Part shown: positions 22,011 to 33,540 of the stretch, piece by piece
How the letters are laid out: every line of letters begins with the position of its first letter
Numbering within the stretch: position 1 is the first letter of the stretch
Assembly: GCA_948146395.1 (NCBI GenBank)
Contig: OX411544.1
Location: forward strand, 35,298,457-35,362,456
DNA: 64,000 bases
Reading direction: 5' to 3'
Source: Fragum whitleyi
Taxonomy: Eukaryota; Mollusca; Bivalvia; Cardiida; Cardiidae
Position numbers and translations under genes: made by a program
Notes under the pieces: model-generated
Told to the model about the DNA's origin: nothing
Seen by the model: only the letters and a program-made list of their open reading frames with translations
Database searches by the model: none

Positions 22011-22054
22011 GATGGCTCAGCGCAATACAGTTGTAGCTGCCTATATGTTTATAG
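22011..22054. repeat. P1 palindrome, left arm split by the LINE (right arm 24567-24585)
   Basis: GATGGCTCAGCGCAATACAG then TTGTAGCTGCCTATATGTTT ATAG is the left arm plus loop; CTGTTTCACGCTGAGCCAGC after the LINE tail is the right arm. Confidence 0.85.
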
Positions 22055-24566
22055 AGACAGAGCTTTTTATAAATTTAGAACTGAAAAATCTGTGGATAAC
22101 TTTAATACCTTTAAATTATTAAGAAATAAAGTTCAGATTCTTGTTGAATGTGCTAAGAAAGAATATTTTTCAAATACAATTGAACAGAACAAAAATGATT
22201 CTAAGTCTCTCTGGAAAACTTTGAAAAATCTTGGTTTACCTTCCAAGAAAGGTTCTTCTATGTCTAGTGGGAATGTTTGTTTAAATATTAATGGTGAAGT
22301 CTGTTTTGACAAGAATCTTATTGCTGAAACTTTTAATAATTTTTATACAACTGTTGCATGCAAACTTGTTGAAAAGTTACCTGTTGGTCTCAACAAATAT
22401 GGAAGGAATTTTGTTGATTCTTTTTACAAAAAAAAACATATTTTTCCTGAAAGTTTCTCCTTTTCACTAGTGTCTGAGAGTAAAGTACTAAAATATATAA
22501 ATTCATTAGGCATTAACAAGGCAACTGGCTTAGATGGTATACCTTCAAGGTTTGTCAAGGATGGGTCTCTGGTGATTGTTGGTCCCCTTACTCACATCAT
22601 TAATCTGTCACTTATACAAGGTATTGTACCTGATGACCTTAAATCAGCAAGAGTTGTACCCCTTTTTAAGAAGAATGATAAGTTGACTGCTGGCAATTAC
22701 AGGCCCGTCTCCATTCTTAATATTATATCTAAAATTCTTGAGCGAGTTGTGTATGACCAGGTCGAGTCCTACTTCAAAGACAGGAACTTGATATATAATT
22801 TTCAATCCGGTTTCAGGAAAGGTTTTTCTACAGATACTTGCTTGATACATTTGACTGATTACATCAGAAGAGAGAATGATAGAGGTAATATGGTTGGCAT
22901 GGTCCTGTTAGATTTACAGAAGGCATTTGATACCGTCGACCATGCAATCCTTTTAATGAAACTTAATTCGTCCGGTCTTAGTAAGGATATCATAAGATGG
23001 TTCAGGTCTTACCTTTCTGATAGACAACAACTGGTTGATGTCTCGGGCACTTTTTCATCTGTAGCAAATGTGACCTGCGGGGTTCCCCAGGGGTCTATCC
23101 TTGGCCCTTTGCTGTTTCTAGCATATGTTAATGACATGTCAGGTGTTATACACAATAAGTTACTTTTATATGCTGATGATTCGGCCATTTTAGTCTCTGG
23201 CAAAGATATTGCCACTGTCGAGAAGGCATTGTCAGATGATCTTCAAACTGTTAGTCACTGGCTTGTTGACAACAAGCTCTCCCTTCATTTAGGAAAGACT
23301 GAATCAATAGTGTTTGGGTCAAAACATAAGCTGAGGTCACAATCTAGTCTTAACATAACCTGTAATAATACTCAAATTACATTCACATCTTCAGTCAAAT
23401 ACCTTGGTGTAACCATCGACCAATGTTTATCTTTTAAATGTATGGCTGAGTCAGTTATTAAGAAAGTTAATGCTAGGTTAAAGTTTTTGTACCGGAAGAA
23501 AGAGTACCTTACTCAGCATACCAAAAAATTGCTTGTTATGTCCTTAGTCCAATGTCATTATGACTACGCATGCTCAGTGTGGTACAGTGGTCTAACCCAG
23601 TCTTTAAAACACAAATTACAGGTGACTCAGAACAAGTTGGTCAGATTCATACTAAACCTTGATCCAAGAGCTCATGTTGGTCAACAGCAGTTTGAAACCC
23701 TTAATTGGCTACCAGTTAACAAAAGAGTTGAACAGATTATGTTGTGTCATGTCTTTAAAGTTAAGCATAACCTTGCCCCTGTTTATATGGACTATTTTCT
23801 TACGCCACAGGTAAATGTTCACTCATACAACACAAGGCTTAGCCAGAAAGGTGGTTTTAGTCTTCCTAAGGTCAAAGGGTCTGGATCTAAGTCCTTTAGT
23901 TTTATAGGTGCTAAGTTGTGGAACGAATTGCCCTCCAGCCTTACTGACATCACCAGGTATCAGTCATTCAAGGTTGCCATCAAAGGTCATTTTCTATGCA
24001 GTATGACATCTTAATCTTTTTAATATTGTGTTTGTCTAAATAATTTGCTTATTTTCATTTAGGCATAGGTTGCATAATAATTTAAAATATGTTGAATCTT
24101 CCTAAACTTTGTTTTTATAAATATTCCATAGGCGATAGTTGGAGATTGGTACATAAACATAAATTTTGCTTACTAAAACATGGTAAAGTTTGTCTTTCAA
24201 TTATAATTGTGATACTTATGTGATAAATTGTCTTTCAGCAAGCAATCTGTGATAAAAAACTAACTTTGTTTTTGTTAAATTATGTTCTGTACTGTGATAT
24301 TTATTGGTATAGGTTACTTAATTTTGATTTACACTATAATTGCCTCTCTAGGTCATGCCACCCACAGCAAGGACCGCAATGGAAATAAGGGTTTACTCTT
24401 TTTTGCGTTATCCTTGGTGTTAGGAAGCATGTCATGGTTCTTTAAAATTTAAGTAATCTATAATTTCTTATTTCCAAATTGTGTATTTTTATATGACTTT
24501 TATTCCATGAACCATTGTATGTTACCTATGCCGAAATAAAATTATTAATTATTATTATTATTATTA
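22055..24566 (+). mobile_element. 5'-truncated non-LTR retrotransposon (CR1/L2-like)
   Basis: A 2.5-kb LINE copy: open reverse-transcriptase reading frame, ~550-nt 3' UTR, and a 3' microsatellite tail of ATT/TTA units (24541-24566), typical of the CR1/L2 group rather than a poly(A) tail. The 5' part (endonuclease domain, ORF1) is missing. It sits inside a palindromic element: the left arm (22011-22054) ends and the LINE begins mid-palindrome, and the right arm resumes at 24567 with about 9 bp of the palindrome lost. The frame is undamaged over about 650 codons, so insertion is recent or the family is still active. Clade assignment is from motif style only. Confidence 0.9.
22056..24014 (+). 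CDS. Reverse transcriptase domain of the LINE (5'-truncated ORF2)
   Basis: Reading frame open from the insertion junction to TAA at 24012; no native ATG start, since the 5' end is truncated. RT motifs appear in order: GLDGIPSRF, PLFKKND..AGNYRPVSIL, FRKGFSTDTC, LLDLQKAFDTVDH, GVPQGSILGPLLF, LLYADDSAILV (catalytic YADD), LSLHLGKTESIVFG, KYLGVTID. The C-terminal part (YDYACSVWYSGL, HSYNTRL, GAKLWNELPSSL) is typical of CR1/L2-type ORF2 proteins. No endonuclease domain precedes it, so this copy is not autonomous. No frameshift or internal stop is seen. Confidence 0.93.
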   Translation, partial: DRAFYKFRTEKSVDNFNTFKLLRNKVQILVECAKKEYFSNTIEQNKNDSKSLWKTLKNLGLPSKKGSSMSSGNVCLNINGEVCFDKNLIAETFNNFYTTVACKLVEKLPVGLNKYGRNFVDSFYKKKHIFPESFSFSLVSESKVLKYINSLGINKATGLDGIPSRFVKDGSLVIVGPLTHIINLSLIQGIVPDDLKSARVVPLFKKNDKLTAGNYRPVSILNIISKILERVVYDQVESYFKDRNLIYNFQSGFRKGFSTDTCLIHLTDYIRRENDRGNMVGMVLLDLQKAFDTVDHAILLMKLNSSGLSKDIIRWFRSYLSDRQQLVDVSGTFSSVANVTCGVPQGSILGPLLFLAYVNDMSGVIHNKLLLYADDSAILVSGKDIATVEKALSDDLQTVSHWLVDNKLSLHLGKTESIVFGSKHKLRSQSSLNITCNNTQITFTSSVKYLGVTIDQCLSFKCMAESVIKKVNARLKFLYRKKEYLTQHTKKLLVMSLVQCHYDYACSVWYSGLTQSLKHKLQVTQNKLVRFILNLDPRAHVGQQQFETLNWLPVNKRVEQIMLCHVFKVKHNLAPVYMDYFLTPQVNVHSYNTRLSQKGGFSLPKVKGSGSKSFSFIGAKLWNELPSSLTDITRYQSFKVAIKGHFLCSMTS

Positions 24567-24925
24567 CTGTTTCACGCTGAGCCAGCAATATACGGTAATC
24601 AAATTTTCAAATAAAAAATTCAAACCATCATTAAATATCGTTGATTGATTGGAAAACTAAAACATTGATTCTACGATTTAATTTCAGCCATCTGGCCTTG
24701 AATCCACAGAGTACAGGTTATTTTTTCAGGTAGCAGAATCAAGAAGGATGAATCTAAGATGAAATAACCTGTATCCCAAAATGCTGTAAAATGAATAGGT
24801 TCAAATCAATCAACAGAGAGCAATTTCTGAGTCCATGTATACTTTTAAAAGTTGGAAAATTGTTATAAGTCACAACTCTCACCTTTGTCCGGTTTTTTTC
24901 CTTTCATTTTTTTCTTAGAATATTT

Positions 24926-25172
24926 GAGTGTGTGTATTATATTTCCAACAATTTCATGTGCATGTCATGGACAGACCTTGAGTAATCTGGACAATCACAC
25001 AGTGTATTTAATTTGTTCTTGGATTATGAGCACAGACTTTTGGTCTGTATCCATCTATTGAGCGCAAAGTAAAGACTCTGATCAGACTGTGCAGATGCAC
25101 ATGCTGATCAGAGTCTTAACATTGCGCATATATATGTAATTAACATGTTGGAACTGTCACACACTGGCTCAT
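24926..25172. mobile_element. Type H MITE
   Basis: GAGTGTGTGTATTATATTTC CAACAATTT ... TGTTGGAACTGTCACACACT GGCTC, with the AGACTCTGATCAGACTGTGC centre. Confidence 0.75.
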
Positions 25173-25212
25173 TCATATTTCCAGGCTCAAATATTCAACT
25201 GTTATCACTTAC

Positions 25213-25465
25213 TTAACCCTTGTCATGCTGGATAAATTTTGGCTAAAATTTTCTTCAATTCAAAGGGCAAAAAGCACTGAAAGTACAAACTGTAGGTCAA
25301 TTCTTATTTGAAAAACTATATATCTATTGACAATTCTGGTTTGAAAGTGAGAAACAGGTGGTGTAGACTAACATCAGAGTGAGCCTGCACATATGTGCAG
25401 GCTGATGTTGGTCTATAGCTCCTGCCAAAGCAGGCATATTCTGGGTTCAGCATGACAACGGTTAA
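25213..25465. mobile_element. Type J MITE (TTAACCCTTG.CATGCTG ends), copy 1
   Basis: TTAACCCTTGTCATGCTGGA TAAATTTT at the left, GGGTTCAGCATGACAACGGT TAA at the right; central GCCTGCACATATGTGCAGGC palindrome. Confidence 0.8.
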
Positions 25466-26073
25466 AATAATGTATTTCAAAATGACAATGATGGAAATAA
25501 ATGCATAACCAGTTTTACAAGAAATTTCTTTTTTTCCCACAGAGTTTACCCTACAAGTGTATCTTGTCAAGTTCTTAAAGACACTGTTTTTTACTCTCAC
25601 TACTCAAAAGATGTGGGTTCATGGTTTGAACTGAACAGAAGTCCTCACTGATAAAAATTCATCTAGTAATGGGTTAATAAATTTCATTAACAACATATTT
25701 CTCAAATTAAATGCTCCCTGAAACTATTAAAATCTAAGTCTAATAGTCTAAAATCTATTACCAATTGTTTCATTTATAATCCAAATTTGTCATAATTGGT
25801 TATTAAACAAGATGTATCAGACTTTGAAACAATAGCCTGTGATAAGTACTGTAGCCCATATCAATTATAATTTTCTGATTTGTTTTCTCCTTATTTGAGG
25901 ATTAATTCTTCTAAGCAATCATCAATAGTTGGTAAGACAGAAAATTATCCGCATATCAAAGGAAAATCCTGGTAAATATAATAAGGAGGAAGATTTAGAA
26001 GAACTTATCCTAAAATTGCAGAAAAATCCTGGTAAATTGGGATAACTATCTTAGGAGTGGGCTTTATTTGGTT

Positions 26074-26362
26074 TGATTTGATTTGAATTGGGGTTTTACG
26101 TCGCTTTCAACAATCTCTCAGTTATATCGCGACGACTGGAGCACCTAACGATGGATTCCTGGTATTTCTCACACCAGTACTACCACCACATCCCTTTCCT
26201 AGCCTCCAGTTGCTATTCCACATAGGTTTACGATTATCTACCCATTGGTGGAAGACAAATGTCGGAAAGGATAAGTGCCGCGGCCGGGGATCGAACCCGT
26301 GCGAATATAGACCCCTGGATTAGAAGTCCAGCGCGCTACCAACTGCGCTATTGCCGCGGCTG
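26074..26362 (-). mobile_element. tRNA-derived SINE, full copy with intact tRNA-Arg(TCT)-like head
   Basis: On the minus strand the head (26360-26277) has acceptor GCCGCGG / CCGCGGC, an A-box (TAGCGCAGTTGG), anticodon stem-loop CTGGA-CTTCTAA-TCCAG (anticodon TCT) and a B-box (GGTTCGATCCC). The body follows: AGTCGGAAAGGAT-like, TAGGAAAGG, CCAGGAATCCAT, CGCTTTCAAC.. reversed, ending in a short CAAT/CAAA-type tail. The body resembles the conserved central domain of molluscan Meta-type SINEs (assignment from memory). The extra base(s) after the acceptor stem and a long variable region argue against a functional tRNA. Confidence 0.85.
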
Positions 26363-26855
26363 GGCTTTATTTGGTAGAAATGTGGTAAATGAAAAACAAA
26401 TACTTTAATCTGGAGCACTCCTAATAATTATCATAACTGTATATAATTACCTTCTCATGATATAATTTCCTACATATCAAGTAACAGAATATAAGACATA
26501 ACAGACCTGAATTAATTAACTTGTAGGGAATTTACTCCACAATACACATAAGTTATCTACGGACCAAACTCATAGCTGTATTGAGAATGACCCATGTTCA
26601 CGATTTTCAAACTGATTAGTATTGAAAAATAAATATTTATCACATTACACCGCCTCGTCATAACAATTTGTTCAACGACCCACTCAAAATAGAGTTGTGA
26701 CTGTTTTATTTACACCTACAACTAAACGATAAATGTAGCTATGACACCCGACACACTTTCTATTAATAACACTTATGCTTGTTACTATGTAATCACTCAT
26801 GTTCCTGGCACTTGATTTATAAATTAACCCTCTTCATGCTGAAACCCAAGATAAT

Positions 26856-27240
26856 TCAAGGTTTGACACTAACTACTTTTTGCCACCAGCCCAAAGGACC
26901 TATTTGCCCTCATTTTACAGGTCCCCCTAGAAATAAACAGGTCCTTCTTCAAATCTTTAGTTATTCTTAAGCAATTTAAGAGGAAAATTGTATAATTGAA
27001 AACAGCGTGGGAAAAGAAGATATTGCTTGTGACAAGCAATTTCTTCTTGTTCCACATTGTTTTTCAAAGGGTATCAAAAAAGTTAAGTATTGAATAGGCA
27101 ACTATTTTCTTTTAAAACAGGATAGAATTGAAATGGCCATTATCTACAGGCCAAAAGGACCTGCAACATGGCAAGTTGTAACAGTCCTTGCCAAAAAGTA
27201 CAGGTCTTGGGCCTGAGGACTGGTGTAAGTGACAATCCCT
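26856..27240. mobile_element. Type F MITE (GGACCTG interior)
   Basis: Left AAGGTTTGACACTAACTAC, right GACTGGTGTAAGTGACAATC CCTG; interior inverted GGACCT / AGGTCC motifs. Shares terminal motif style and the central hairpin (27005-27062) with type E, but the rest of the interior differs. Confidence 0.75.
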
Positions 27241-27472
27241 GAATATCCTTGCTTAAACAAGATCAGCCTGGTATAGACAAAGATCAGCATGCATATATGT
27301 GCAGTGTTCTTCAACCCTCAAAAAGGAGGTAATTCACCCTGAATTGAACCTTGTATACCTCTAAATTTTTTATACCATTTTTACCCCCAGATTGAACCAG
27401 CAGTTGGAACACTGATGTGCCTTCTGATCTTAGTAAATTAGTGTGAAATCATTTTTTTTAACTAGAAACATT

Positions 27473-27719
27473 TTAACCCTTGACATGCTGAATCCGGAAT
27501 ATTCCTGCTTTGGCAGAAGCTATAGACAAAATTCAGCCTGCACATATGTGCAGTCTGATGTAAGTCTACACCACCTGTTCCTCATATTCAAACAAGAATT
27601 GTCATTAGATTTCGTTTCTCAAATAAAAATTGACCTACATTTGATTCTTCCAGTGCTTTTTGCCCTTTGATTTTGAAATAAATTTTTAGTAAAAATTTAT
27701 TCAGCATGGCAAGGGTTAA
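27473..27719. mobile_element. Type J MITE, copy 2 in the opposite orientation
   Basis: TTAACCCTTGACATGCTGAA TCCGG ... TTATTCAGCATGGCAAGGGT TAA; centre GCCTGCACATATGTGCAGTC. Centre-only scraps at 205-245, 32309-32400, 47018-47050 and 61795-61865. Confidence 0.8.
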
Positions 27720-27929
27720 AATATGTTCTCAAACAAAAACCTGACTCACAACTAATGCATCCAGTACCTTTAGCACTTTGAGTGCTAAGGATTTTACTTA
27801 GCATGAAAAGGATTAAGGAAAACTCAAATATCAAATTCTAATTAAAGACTTATTTCAGTTTAAACACAACTACATGACTATGTCAAATTCAATATTCTAG
27901 CTTAACCATCTTTTAATTACAACAGGCTT

Positions 27930-28187
27930 TTTGCAGGGTTTAATGATGCTTTTAACAATCTTTCAGTTATCTATTGGAAGCTGGAGCACCTAACAAGGAA
28001 TTCCTGGTTTTTGTCCCACCAGTACTACCATCACATCCTGTCCAAGCCCCAAGCTGTTATCCCACATAGGTCAACAGTTATCAACCCCATCGGTGGGGAA
28101 CAAATACCGGGTAGTTGGAAAGGCTGATTGTTGCTATCAGGGATCAAACCCCATGATAGGAATGATAGTCCAACACGCTTCCACTAT
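27930..28187 (-). mobile_element. SINE body left of the array-founding MITE
   Basis: GCTTTTAACAATCTTTCAGT TATC, GCTGGAGCACCTAACAAGG, then GGGATCAAACCCCATGATAG G..CCAACACGCTTCCACT, where an inverted-repeat element interrupts the tRNA part. Confidence 0.8.
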
Positions 28188-30449
28188 CAGGGTTTGACAC
28201 TAAGGGGAGTCCAGGAGTCTTGATACTCCTTGTTGACTAATTGGACTCCTTCCATTGGCAAGAAAGGAGTCCAATGGACCTTTGGATTCCAAGGGTCATA
28301 TATGAGAATATTTTGAAAACAAATGCTCAGAGCAGAGTCCTTTTAAAAACTTGTATTACCCCTACAAAAGTTGTTGAAGAAAACATTTTGCTTGCATCCT
28401 GTATTGCTTAGAGAAATAAACTCTTCTTTGGAAGAACATTGTGGATAAGAAGAAAAAGCTTATAACAAGCAATTTCTCCTTTTCCACAATGTTCTCCCAT
28501 TATGAAAATATGGACTCCTTAATTTGAGCTTGGACTCCTTGATTTAATGTGTTAGGAGTCCAATTGACTCCTTTATCTCAGGAGTAAGTGTCAACCCCTG
28601 ACTGCCCCATGACAGCAGCAGCTTTTATGTACTACCATCACATCCTGTCCAAGCCCCAAGCTGTTATCCCACATAGGTCAACAGTTATCAACCCCATCGG
28701 TGGGGAACAAATACCGGGTAGTTGGAAAGGCTGATTGCTGCTATCAGGGATCAAACCCCATAATAGGAATGATAGTCCAACACGCTTCCACTGTCAGGGT
28801 TTGACACTAAGGGGAGTCCAGGAGTCTCGATACTCCTTGTTGACTAATTGGACTCCTTCCATTGGCAAGAAAGGAGTCCAATGGACCTTTGGATTCCAAG
28901 GGTCATATATGAGAATATTTTGAAAACAAATGCTCAGAGCAGAGTCCTTTCTAACACTTGTATTACCCCTACAAAAGTTGTTGAAGAAAACATTTTGCTT
29001 GCATCCTGTATTGCTTAGAGAAATAAACTCTTCTTTGGAAGAACATTGTGGATAAGAAGAAAATGCTTATAACAAGCAATTTCTCCTTTTCCACAATGTT
29101 CTCCCATTATGAAAATATGGACTCCTTAATTTGAGCTTGGACTCCTTGATTTAATGTGTTAGGAGTCCAATTGACTCCTTTATCTCAGGAGTAAGTGTCA
29201 ACCCCTGACTGCCCCATGACAGCAGCAGCTTTTATGTACTACCATCACATCCTGTCCAAGCCCCAAGCTGTTATCCCACATAGGTCAACAGTTATCAACC
29301 CCATCGGTGGGGAACAAATACCGGGTAGTTGGAAAGGCTGAATGTTGCTATCAGGGATCAAACCCCATGATAGGAATGATAGTCCAACACGCTTCCACTG
29401 TCAGGGTTTGACACTAAGGGGAGTCCAGGAGTCCGATACTCCTTGTTGACTAATTGGACTCCTTCCATTGGCAAGAAAGGAGTCCAATGGACCTTTGGAT
29501 TCCAAGGGTCATATATGAGAATATTTTGAAAACAAATGCTCAGAGCAGAGTCCTTTCTAACACTTGTATTACCCCTACAAAAGTTGTTGAAGAAAACATT
29601 TTGCTTGCATCCTGTATTGCTTAGAGAAATAAACTCTTCTTTGGAAGAACATTGTGGATAAGAAGAAAATGCTTATAACAAGCAATTTCTCCTTTTCCAC
29701 AATGTTCTCCCATTATGAAAATATGGACTCCTTAATTTGAGCTTGGACTCCTTGATTTAATGTCTTAGGAGTCCAATTGACTCCTTTATCTCAGGAGTAA
29801 GTGTCAACCCCTGACTGCCCCATGACAGCAGCAGCTTTTATGTACTAACATCACATCCTGTCCAAGCCCCAAGCTGTTATCCCACATAGGTCAACAGTTA
29901 TCAACCCCATCGGTGGGGAACAAATACCGGGTAGTTGGAAAGGCTGATTGCTGCTATCAGGGATCAAACCCCATGATAGGAATGATAGTCCAACACGCTT
30001 CCACTGTCAGGGTTTGACACTAAGGGGAGTCCAGGAGTCTCGATACTCCTTGTTGACTACTTGGACTCCTTCCATTGGCAAGAAAGGAGTCCAATGGACC
30101 TTTGGATTCCAAGGGTCATATATGAGAATATTTTGAAAACAAATGCTCAGAGCAGAGTCCTTTCTAACACTTGTATTACCCCTACAAAAGTTGTTGAAGA
30201 AAACATTTTGCTTGCATCCTGTATTGCTTAGAGAAATAAACTCTTCTTTGGAAGAACATTGTGGATAAGAAGAAAATGCTTATAACAAGCAATTTCTCCT
30301 TTTCCACAATGTTCTCCCATTATGAAAATATGGACTCCTTAATTTGAGCTTGGACTCCTTGATTTAATGTGTTAGGAGTCCAATTGACTCCTTTATCTCA
30401 GGAGTAAGTGTCAACCCCTGACTGCCCCATGACAGCAGCAGCTTTTATG
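28023..30449. repeat. Four-copy tandem array, unit 606-607 bp
   Basis: Units at 28023-28629, 28630-29236, 29237-29842 and 29843-30449 are nearly identical (a handful of substitutions, for example TTTTAAAAACTTG in unit 1 versus TTTCTAACACTTG in the others). Each unit is part of a SINE body, a 413-bp MITE with CAGGGTTTGACACTAA ends, and the SINE remainder GCCCCATGACAGCAGCAGC. Short frames through it are repeat shadows. Confidence 0.93.
28188..28600. mobile_element. Type E MITE (CAGGGTTTGACACTAA ends), array copy 1
   Basis: Terminal inverted repeats CAGGGTTTGACACTAAGGGG AGTCC and ..GGAGTAAGTGTCAACCCCTG, hAT-like CAGGG start. Interior has inverted GGACTCCTT / AAGGAGTCC motifs and a central hairpin (28437-28496). 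The same element recurs at 28793-29207, 29400-29812 and 30006-30419 inside the array. Confidence 0.8.
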
Positions 30450-30867
30450 CGGGGGCAAAAAAAAGATTTAAAATCTTCTGCCAAATCACCTTTGTAAAAG
30501 AAAATTTTGCCATTTTCATATTCTATTTTTAATGTTCTGAAGTTTGAATTGATCTATTGACCATTTAACAGGTTTATTGACATCAATATAATAATTCAGT
30601 CTATAAATGTTTATACAGAGATTATCAGTTAAAACCCAGCCATATGAAACCCTATTGGATTATAATTCACAAGATTAATGGTAAATCAACTACACAATCT
30701 TTTTGTCCATGTTGAGGGAATACATAATAATTTACGTGAGCCATAATAATTCATGTGACCAATTAAGCCAAAGAGTACCATACTGTAAACTATAGCATAA
30801 ACATTCATTATTTTGAGAAGTAGATAGGGTCCAGCAAAGGTCAACTGGTGGACGCATTTTGACTAAA

Positions 30868-31150
30868 AACAAGATGACCAATGAAACAGCAATCTTTCTA
30901 AAACTTTGACCTTCACAGATGATCTAGACTTTTTCACATGACCTTGAGATTGAAATCTAAAGATGAACACAATCGAGAATCGAGATCTATCATCATTCCA
31001 AATATGAGCATTGTATCTTGCATATAGCCTTGAGGCAATAAGCAATGTTAAGTTATTAGGTAAAGTTTTGCAGACACACAGACAGACAGACAGATAGACA
31101 GACAACAGTAAAACAAAACGCCCTCAATCTTTTGATGCGGGGACATAAAA
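30868..31150. repeat. GTGTTTGTGAAAC-type repeat with GACA tract
   Basis: AACAAGATGACCAATGAAAC at the left, TTTTGATGCGGGGACATAAA at the right; (GACA)n at 31074-31103. Confidence 0.7.
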
Positions 31151-31214
31151 ATATTTTGTTGGAAATTTCTTTGAATGGGATTAACGCTGCTTTTAACATT
31201 TTTTCCATCATACC

Positions 31215-31613
31215 CAGGGTTTGACACTAACTTTTATGAGTAACTTACTAAGGAGTCCACCGGACTACCAATATATATATGAAATCAAGGAGTCTAAGGG
31301 CAAAGTCAGGAGTCTGAATTTTTATATTTGGAGCACATTGTGGAATAGAAGAAATTGCTTGTAACAAGCAACAATGCATTCCCCCCAAAGGTTGTTTTCT
31401 TTCAAAATCCTACTACATACATGCAATGACAATTTCAGCAAGTTTTACAGTGAGAAGATCTACAGTTTTGATGAGGGATGAAAGGAAACTGTCTTGTGCA
31501 TTTGTTTCTCAAAATACTCTCATATGAATTGATACTAGGAGTCCATCGGAAGGAGTCCCAACTGGTACACAAGGAGTCTCGCACTCCGGGACTACCCTTA
31601 GTGTTGAACCTTG
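31215..31613. mobile_element. Type E MITE inserted in a SINE
   Basis: CAGGGTTTGACACTAACTTT TATGAG ... GACTACCCTTAGTGTTGAAC CTTG. SINE body lies on both sides (31170-31214 and 31614-31700), so this MITE used a SINE as target, as at 28188. Confidence 0.75.
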
Positions 31614-31914
31614 CATACCACAGCTGGAGCAGCCAACAATGGATTCCTGGTATTGATCCTACAAGTACTATAATTACATCCTTTCCAAGCCTCCAGCTGC
31701 ACTTTATTGGAAATCAATAAGTTTTGATCCAGTCTTCAGGATGAAAATACACACACATGCGACAGACATAGTGCTATGACTATAACTTCAAAACAACAGA
31801 CAAGGCTATTTTGGGTGTCTACAACACGGGGTTTTGTCGAGAAAAAATGTTTAAGGCAAGTGTTATGCAGAGGTACAGTTAAATTAAGCTGCTCTAAAAT
31901 CTTTATTTCTCAAT

Positions 31915-31990
31915 GAAACCACATGTTGTGGTTACTCATTTGAATTGTCTCGGCGAGACAATTCAAATAAGTAGCCACAACATAGGGTTT
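31915..31990. repeat. P7-type palindrome
   Basis: CATGTTGTGGTTACTCATTT GAATTGTCTCG pairs with CGAGACAATTCAAATAAGTA GCCACAACAT. Diverged relatives with TCATT.GAATTGTCT lie at 13560-13625 and 57060-57105. Confidence 0.75.
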
Positions 31991-32024
31991 ATGAATACAT
32001 TATTTATACATTAGACTATTAAGC

Positions 32025-32180
32025 AGGGAAAATGATAACAATTTTAACTTAGGGGCCCAGGCTTCAAAAATTCATTATTTAACAATAGAGGCATAGGGAT
32101 TTTCTCAAAAAATCTAGAGGCCCAGCCTAAAATCTAGAGGCCATGGACGACTGGGCCCCTGCAAGTCTTTTCCCTGCTAT
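32025..32180. repeat. GGGGCCCAG repeat
   Basis: AGCAGGGAAAATGATAAC, TTTAACTTAGGGGCCCAGGC, CTGGGCCCCTGCAAGTCTTT TCCCTG. Sister copies at 35905-36060 and, inverted, at 21485-21620. Inverted GGGGCCC ends. Confidence 0.65.
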
Positions 32181-33540
32181 TAAGTCCAAAATACCCCTTC
32201 TATGTGTAGCTCTGCTTATCCCTACTTAACTCATCTGTACCCCTGCAAAAAGCTAGTGAACCAATACTTTACTATTCTTCTGCTGTTCGAAACATTTTTC
32301 AGCTGCACAAAAAGCTTTGACAGGCAATATAGACTAAGATCAGCCTGCACAGATGTGCAGTCTGAACTTGGCCTTCACTGCCTGCTTTCTATTTAAATAT
32401 TGTTGGAAAACCTTGACTCAGAGAGGCAAAGATGGCCCTAAAAGTTCGGAACAACTAAATTCAGTAGGATAAGGGTTAATCCAAACTAGACTGTTTCAAA
32501 ACTGATTTAATCCCCCCTACAAGTGCTTGTCCATATAATGCCACTTTCCATCAAAGGGCCATAACTCTGTCAAAAGTCAATGGATCGGAAACAAAATATC
32601 ACTTGCACATCTCTGTTTGATACTGATCACACTGCTAAAGTTTGAATGAAATTGGTCCATTAGTTGCCGTGAAATTGAGTGGATACAAAAAAGTTTCAGG
32701 CAGATGGACTGACGAACAGACCAACAGACAAATTGAGTCCAATATTTCAGTGGTTCTGAAAGACTTGTCCATTAAGCTGCACAGACAAACAGATTTTCAT
32801 GGCTAGGTTGGCCATAGACAAGTGAAAAATTTTCTAGAGAAAAATATTCTCATAAAAAGTTAGCCATTTTTCTGATATTCCATTTATCCCATGTTAACAG
32901 TAAGCCTATTTCTAGGTTATTTTTTTTAGCAACATCAACTTTGTTTTCATTACCTTGCAAATCTTCAAAATTCAATGGACAAGTAGGTTTTTTGATACTG
33001 GCAAGCCAGTTTGTGATTGTTACTCGTCCCTCCACAAGCAGACTTTCAAAATATTTCAGAACCACTGTATATACATACCTCTTTAACATAGTTTTTGGAG
33101 GTATAATGATGCTTAAAATGCTCAATCTTTCAGTGGTAAAGGGTCTCACTATTTTTTACCACAGTTGATTCACTGTCACTACATAAAAGGAATAGTAAAT
33201 GTACCAATATGTCACATGACTCATTTAACATCAGCGATCCAACAAAATGGAGTAACTACAGATTTCCATAAAGCTTTAGTTACAATATTTTGATAGCCAT
33301 CCAACATGCTCAAGTTGTGTATCCAAATTTATGCAAGGTAAACAACACCTTTATTGGGTTAGGGTGTACTGATTTTTCTTCATTTTTAAAATATCTATAG
33401 GGTATACTGTATTAATCCAAAGCATTCTTATAGATCCATCAAAACAAATATTGCAGATCCAGAATGAGTTCAAACTAATTTTTCTTCATTTTCAAAAATT
33501 TTATACAGAGTTGACACTGTTTTTCAAAAGGGTTCCCAAG

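Noticed and set aside
22644..23215. Minus-strand frames of 68 codons inside the LINE
   Set aside because: Shadows of the reverse transcriptase on the other strand.
28735..30136. Repeated 62-codon frames (MLLSGIKPH...)
   Set aside because: Read through SINE/MITE sequence of the tandem array; identical in each unit because the DNA is, not through protein conservation.
32850..33149. 99-codon minus-strand frame with exon-like borders (CAG acceptor near 33070, GCAAG|GTAATG donor near 32955)
   Set aside because: KYFESLLVEGRVTITNWLAS matches no protein I recognise, and part (CAGTGGTTCTGAAA) recurs at 32750, suggesting a repeat. No neighbouring exons found.
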